From Micavibrio aeruginosavorus (GTDB lineage Bacteria; Pseudomonadota; Alphaproteobacteria; Micavibrionales; Micavibrionaceae): a DNA stretch of 8,317 nt. Where the stretch lies: the NCBI GenBank assembly GCA_003241475.1, contig QFQB01000086.1:1-8317 (forward strand). Reading direction: 5' to 3'. The position numbers were made by a program, and so were the translations under genes. Each line of letters begins with the position of its first letter. The first letter of the stretch is position 1. Of the stretch, positions 5,700 through 8,317 are shown piece after piece. Below the pieces are notes generated by a model. That model made no database searches, was not told where the DNA came from, and worked only from the letters and a program-made list of their open reading frames with translations.

Positions 5700-6689
5700 A
5701 TGGCTGAAACACAGCATACCAAAGTCTTGATTATAGGTTCCGGCCCCGCCGGTTACACGGCCGCCATCTACGCGGCCCGCGCCAATCTGAAACCCGTCCA
5801 GATTTTGGGATTGGAGCCCGGTGGCCAGTTGACGATTACAACCGAGGTCGAGAACTACCCGGGCTTTGCAGACGCCATTCAAGGTCCTTGGCTGGTCGAG
5901 CAAATGCAGGCACAGGCCAAACATGTCGGCACGGAAATGGTTTACGACCTTGTGACCGAAGTGAACTTCGCCAAACGCCCCTACACGGCCATATGCGATT
6001 CCGGCAAAATATTTACAGCCGATACCATCATCATTTGTACAGGTGCCAAAGCCCGCTGGCTCGGCCTCGAAAGCGAGAAACAATTCCGCAACATGGGCGT
6101 GTCCGCCTGTGCAACCTGCGACGGGTTTTTCTTCAAGAACAAGGAAGTCGCCGTTGTCGGTGGCGGAAATTCCGCCGTGGAAGAAGCCCTCTTCCTCGCC
6201 AACATCTGCAAAAAGGTAACGCTCATCCATCGCCGCGACAAACTGCGCGCCGAAAAAATCGCGCAAGACCGCCTCTTCGCCAAAGATAACGTCAAAGTCG
6301 TCTGGAATGCTGAAGTCGTAGATGTCAAAGGCATCAAGCCGGGCGAAGGCGATATGCCGGGCGTTACGGGTCTTATGCTGAAAGATACGACGAACGGCAA
6401 GACGCAGGAAATCGATGTGGACGGCATGTTCGTCGCTATCGGGCATGATCCGGCAACGGAACTGTTCAAAGGCAAGCTGAACATGGATAAGGAAGGCTAT
6501 CTAATCACCGCTCCAGATTCCACTGCCACCAATATCGAAGGCGTTTATGCCGCCGGCGATGTCAAAGATAAAATCTACCGTCAGGCCGTGACCGCCGCCG
6601 GTATGGGATGTATGGCTGCGCTCGAGGCTGATCGTTATTTGACTGCGCTTGAAGCCGCCGAAGACAAACGGGCGGAGGCTGCGGAATAA
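5700..6689 (+). CDS. trxB: Thioredoxin-disulfide reductase
   Basis: Low-molecular-weight flavoenzyme that passes electrons from NADPH through FAD and a redox disulfide to thioredoxin in the cytoplasm. 329 residues, slightly longer than the typical 315-320. The FAD-binding GSGPAGYTAA is at 13-22 and the GGQLTITTEVENYPG segment at 41-55. The redox pair Cys137-Ala-Thr-Cys140-Asp is present, followed by the NADPH-binding GGGNSAVEEALFLA at 154-167, HRRDKLRA at 177-184 for the NADPH phosphate, and the second FAD motif GVYAAGDV at 281-288. The extra length is an acidic, alanine-rich tail (about 318-329). AGGA lies 4 nt before the ATG. The stop overlaps the lysR start as TAATG. The neighbouring regulator could serve redox control, but nothing here proves it. 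Confidence 0.97.
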   Translation: MAETQHTKVLIIGSGPAGYTAAIYAARANLKPVQILGLEPGGQLTITTEVENYPGFADAIQGPWLVEQMQAQAKHVGTEMVYDLVTEVNFAKRPYTAICDSGKIFTADTIIICTGAKARWLGLESEKQFRNMGVSACATCDGFFFKNKEVAVVGGGNSAVEEALFLANICKKVTLIHRRDKLRAEKIAQDRLFAKDNVKVVWNAEVVDVKGIKPGEGDMPGVTGLMLKDTTNGKTQEIDVDGMFVAIGHDPATELFKGKLNMDKEGYLITAPDSTATNIEGVYAAGDVKDKIYRQAVTAAGMGCMAALEADRYLTALEAAEDKRAEAAE

Positions 6690-7579
6690 TGGATTGGGAC
6701 AAACTGCGTATTTTCTATGCTGTCGCCGAAGCGGGAAGTTTCACCCATGCCGGCGACACGCTGAACCTTAGCCAGTCCGCCGTCAGCCGTCAGATCAGCA
6801 CGCTGGAAGAGAGCATAGGCGTGACGCTGTTTCATCGCCATGCGCGCGGACTTATCCTGACCGAAGAAGGCGAATTGCTTCACAAAACAGCGAGCGAAAT
6901 TTTCGGCAAGCTCGCCATGATTGAAGGACAGCTTGCGGACTCGCGCCAGCTTCCCGAAGGCCCGCTTCGCATCACAGTTGCCGAATTCATCGGCTCGACG
7001 TGGCTGGCGCCCAGATTGGCCCAGCTTCGCGCCGAGCATCCTGATATCCAGTTAACCATGCTTCACGATGACCGCATCCTGAACCTCAACATGCGCGAGG
7101 CCGATGCGGCCATTCGCCTTTACAAGCCCGAACAACCGGATTTGATTCAGCGTCATCTGACCAGCATCAACTTTCACATCTGCGCTTCGAAGGATTACCT
7201 GAAAGCCAAAGGAACGCCAAAGACCGTCAAAGATCTGAAAAAGCACACGCTCATCGGTTATCCTGAAAACGGCCCGGCACCGTTTGCGGACCCGAATTGG
7301 CTTTTCCGCGTGGCCGAAATCCATGATGAAGCTAATGCCGATACGATCATGATGAATTCGATTTACGGGATTTTTGAAACCGTCAAAGCCGGTGCGGGTA
7401 TTGCCGCCCTGCCCGATTATCTAATCGCCAAGGAAGACAACATCGTTAAAATCCTGCCAGAAGCCGTCCGCCCGCCGGTGGAGGTTTACTTCGTTTATCC
7501 GGAAGAGCGGCGCAATTCCAAGCGGATCGGCATCTTCAAAGACTTCCTCCTGAAGACCGTCAGTGAAACAAAATTCTAA
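6689..7579 (+). CDS. LysR-type transcriptional regulator
   Basis: 296 residues, standard for the family. The N-terminal winged helix-turn-helix (about 1-60) contains LRIFYAVAEAGSFTHAG, then LNLSQSAVSRQISTLEE and a wing with LFHRHARGLILTEEGE. The effector-binding domain (about 90-290) has the usual two-lobed pattern (LRITVAEFIGSTWLAPRLAQL, later GIFETVKAGAGIAALPDYL). The ATG shares one base with the trxB stop (TAATG), and GGAGG lies 10 nt upstream inside trxB, so translation is probably coupled. trxB next to a LysR-type gene recurs in alphaproteobacteria. The effector and targets are unknown. LysR-type proteins often control an adjacent gene: the candidates here are the predicted sRNA and patatin gene downstream, or its own operon. 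Confidence 0.96.
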   Translation: MDWDKLRIFYAVAEAGSFTHAGDTLNLSQSAVSRQISTLEESIGVTLFHRHARGLILTEEGELLHKTASEIFGKLAMIEGQLADSRQLPEGPLRITVAEFIGSTWLAPRLAQLRAEHPDIQLTMLHDDRILNLNMREADAAIRLYKPEQPDLIQRHLTSINFHICASKDYLKAKGTPKTVKDLKKHTLIGYPENGPAPFADPNWLFRVAEIHDEANADTIMMNSIYGIFETVKAGAGIAALPDYLIAKEDNIVKILPEAVRPPVEVYFVYPEERRNSKRIGIFKDFLLKTVSETKF

Positions 7580-7601
7580 TAAAAACTGTAAAGCCATGCA
7601 T

Positions 7602-7625
7602 TTATTGCATAGCAGTGCGCAATAA
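7602..7625. promoter_or_regulatory. Perfect 7-bp dyad after lysR, candidate operator
   Basis: TTATTGC (7602-7608) and GCAATAA (7619-7625) form a perfect inverted repeat with a 10-bp spacer. Its centre is about 55 bp before the predicted sRNA start, near where LysR-type activators bind. The even spacing does not match the classic T-N11-A box exactly. It overlaps a smaller repeat, ATGCA-N5-TGCAT (7596-7610). No T tract follows, so it is not an intrinsic terminator for lysR. Confidence 0.4.
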
Positions 7626-7632
7626 TTGTAAA

Positions 7633-7662
7633 TGGACACAAGTCCATGATTCCGATTATAAA
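7633..7662 (+). promoter_or_regulatory. Sigma70-like promoter of the predicted sRNA
   Basis: TGGACA (7633-7638, five of six consensus bases) and TATAAA (7657-7662, five of six) are 18 bp apart. Initiation near 7669 would begin the transcript right at the first hairpin. The -35 box lies inside a perfect inverted repeat, ATGGAC-ACAA-GTCCAT (7632-7647), which could be an operator or, if transcription starts earlier, another RNA hairpin. Confidence 0.55.
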
Positions 7663-7668
7663 GTCCTC

Positions 7669-7762
7669 TTGCAACCTTCGGGTTGCGGGACTTAAGTGTC
7701 CCACGTCTCCCAGACGTGAAACCTCCCTGTTCAACTCGCCGGGCCTTGTGCCCGGTTTTTTT
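7669..7762 (+). ncRNA. Predicted small RNA of about 93 nt made of consecutive hairpins
   Basis: Between a promoter and an intrinsic terminator lie three back-to-back perfect hairpins: GCAACC-TTCG-GGTTGC (7671-7686), GGGAC-TTAAGT-GTCCC (7687-7702) and ACGTCT-CCC-AGACGT (7703-7717, loop bases 7709-7711). A single-stranded linker of about 20 nt carrying CCTCCC (7722-7727) follows, then the terminator. No ORF of note lies within it. The CUCCC at the third loop and the CCUCCC in the linker resemble the anti-Shine-Dalgarno C-rich motifs that many alphaproteobacterial sRNAs use to block ribosome binding. I could not assign a known family such as 6S, 4.5S, tmRNA or a named riboswitch. It could instead be the 3' end of the lysR transcript or a leader ending before the patatin gene. 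Confidence 0.65.
7739..7762 (+). terminator. Intrinsic terminator of the predicted sRNA
   Basis: CCGGGC (7739-7744) pairs with GCCCGG (7750-7755) around CTTGT, directly followed by seven T residues (7756-7762). This is a textbook intrinsic terminator. It would also end any lysR readthrough before the patatin gene. Confidence 0.92.
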
Positions 7763-7813
7763 CCGCCCGGCTCAATACCCAACAGCTTTATTGCCGCGCA
7801 TCACAGGCTTTGC

Positions 7814-7843
7814 TTGGCGTCCTTGCGCGAAGCGCTATATAAT
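7814..7843 (+). promoter_or_regulatory. Sigma70-like promoter of the patatin-like gene
   Basis: TTGGCG (7814-7819) and a perfect TATAAT (7838-7843) are 18 bp apart. Initiation near 7850 gives a leader of about 28 nt before the TTG start. It lies after the sRNA terminator, so the gene has its own promoter. Confidence 0.6.
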
Positions 7844-7877
7844 AACTTAGTAAAAACAAGATCTTCAGGGCGGCCCT

Positions 7878-8317
7878 TTGTTCGATAAACCACCACCGGT
7901 AATAACCCTGTTCAACTATGGCGGCGGTCTGCGCGGCATTGTTCCGGCGCAAATCATGTCGCATATCGAACAAGACACAGGCCTTCGCATGGCCGATATG
8001 GTGGATGTGTTTGCAGGCCCCAGCACCGGTGCCATCCTGAACGCCGCCCTTACTTTACGGAATCCTGAAAACACCTCTACACCTAAATATCGCGCCCGCC
8101 ACCTCGTCCGCTTTTACGAACGCGAGGGCGAACGGATTTTCCCGCCCGATAAATTCCGTGACCTGCGCGGCCTGATCCATGACTTCAACAACCGCACGAT
8201 GCGGATATCGCAGCTCAACAATATCCTGAACCACGGGCACTATAACCCTTCGAACCTTGGCCGCGCCCTTCGCGCCCTATTCGGCAACGCGCGGCTTTCC
8301 GAAAGCCTGAAAAGTCT
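7878..8317 (+). CDS. Patatin-like phospholipase, 3'-truncated by the window edge
   Basis: 146 complete codons of a patatin-like lipid acyl hydrolase. Counting from the TTG at 7878, the oxyanion-hole glycine motif YGGGLRG is at 14-20 and the nucleophile elbow GPSTG is at 47-51 with Ser49. The catalytic Asp would lie beyond the window. The frame closes upstream at a TAA (7851-7853), and no in-frame ATG precedes the glycine motif; the first, near 7956, would remove the oxyanion hole. The TTG with AGGG 7 nt upstream is therefore the best start. The Asn-Tyr before GGG replaces the more usual Asp-Gly of plant and CapV-type patatins. No signal peptide is seen. Family members cleave acyl chains from phospholipids or other lipids. 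Neither defence genes nor a cyclic nucleotide synthase are in view, so a defence role cannot be argued. Confidence 0.85.
   Translation, partial: MFDKPPPVITLFNYGGGLRGIVPAQIMSHIEQDTGLRMADMVDVFAGPSTGAILNAALTLRNPENTSTPKYRARHLVRFYEREGERIFPPDKFRDLRGLIHDFNNRTMRISQLNNILNHGHYNPSNLGRALRALFGNARLSESLKS

Noticed and set aside
5676..6446. 256-codon minus-strand frame inside trxB
   Set aside because: It is antisense to trxB with all its catalytic motifs; no independent support such as a ribosome-binding site or domain.
7671..7740. tRNA gene suggested by stems and a GTTCAACTC string
   Set aside because: The stems do not form a cloverleaf, there is no acceptor stem of 7 bp, and the sequence around GTTCAA does not fit a T arm.
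7646..7888. 80-codon + strand frame covering the predicted sRNA
   Set aside because: It runs through consecutive hairpins and an intrinsic terminator, so a full-length mRNA is unlikely; the protein is low-complexity and without motif.
7878..8317. Patatin gene as a CBASS (CapV-type) defence effector
   Set aside because: No cyclic nucleotide synthase or other defence gene is visible, the flanking genes are core metabolism, and the glycine-motif context differs from CapV; the window cuts off before this could be tested.

Overview
The window reads as a chromosomal housekeeping segment from an alphaproteobacterium of moderate GC content. The evidence is the gene content and order: carB, then greA, an Lrp/AsnC regulator, trxB and a LysR-type regulator. 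That neighbourhood recurs in alphaproteobacteria, and an ELM1-family (DUF1022) protein is also typical of the group. I cannot name a genus. A Micavibrio- or Rhodospirillales-like lineage would fit, but this is inference. No insertion sequence, CRISPR array, prophage, tRNA or rRNA gene was seen.

Left part (1-3400, + strand): the 3' three quarters of carB (pyrimidine and arginine biosynthesis). Next comes a small exported EF-hand protein with its own promoter and a strong terminator. Then comes greA (transcript cleavage factor), whose leader holds a promoter followed at once by a terminator-like UUCG hairpin.

Middle (3400-5684): panD (beta-alanine for CoA) lies on the minus strand behind an Lrp/AsnC regulator, probably as an lrp-panD operon. 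It converges on greA with only 3 bp between the stop codons. Divergently, on the + strand, an ELM1-family protein is preceded by a possible 17-codon upstream ORF that overlaps its start as ATGA. An unrecognised 86-residue, AT-rich small gene follows.

Right part (5685-8317, + strand): trxB and a LysR-type regulator are coupled through a TAATG overlap. The 298-bp gap after lysR holds the most notable non-coding signal of the window: a dyad, a sigma70-like promoter, about 93 nt of consecutive short hairpins with CUCCC and CCUCCC motifs, and an intrinsic terminator. Together these predict a small RNA. The window ends inside a patatin-like lipid acyl hydrolase gene with its own promoter and a probable TTG start.

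Most of the window is ordinary core genome. The items worth a second look are the predicted sRNA and the dyad next to lysR, the greA leader hairpin, the ELM1 upstream ORF, the repeats before lrp, and the AT-rich small gene.
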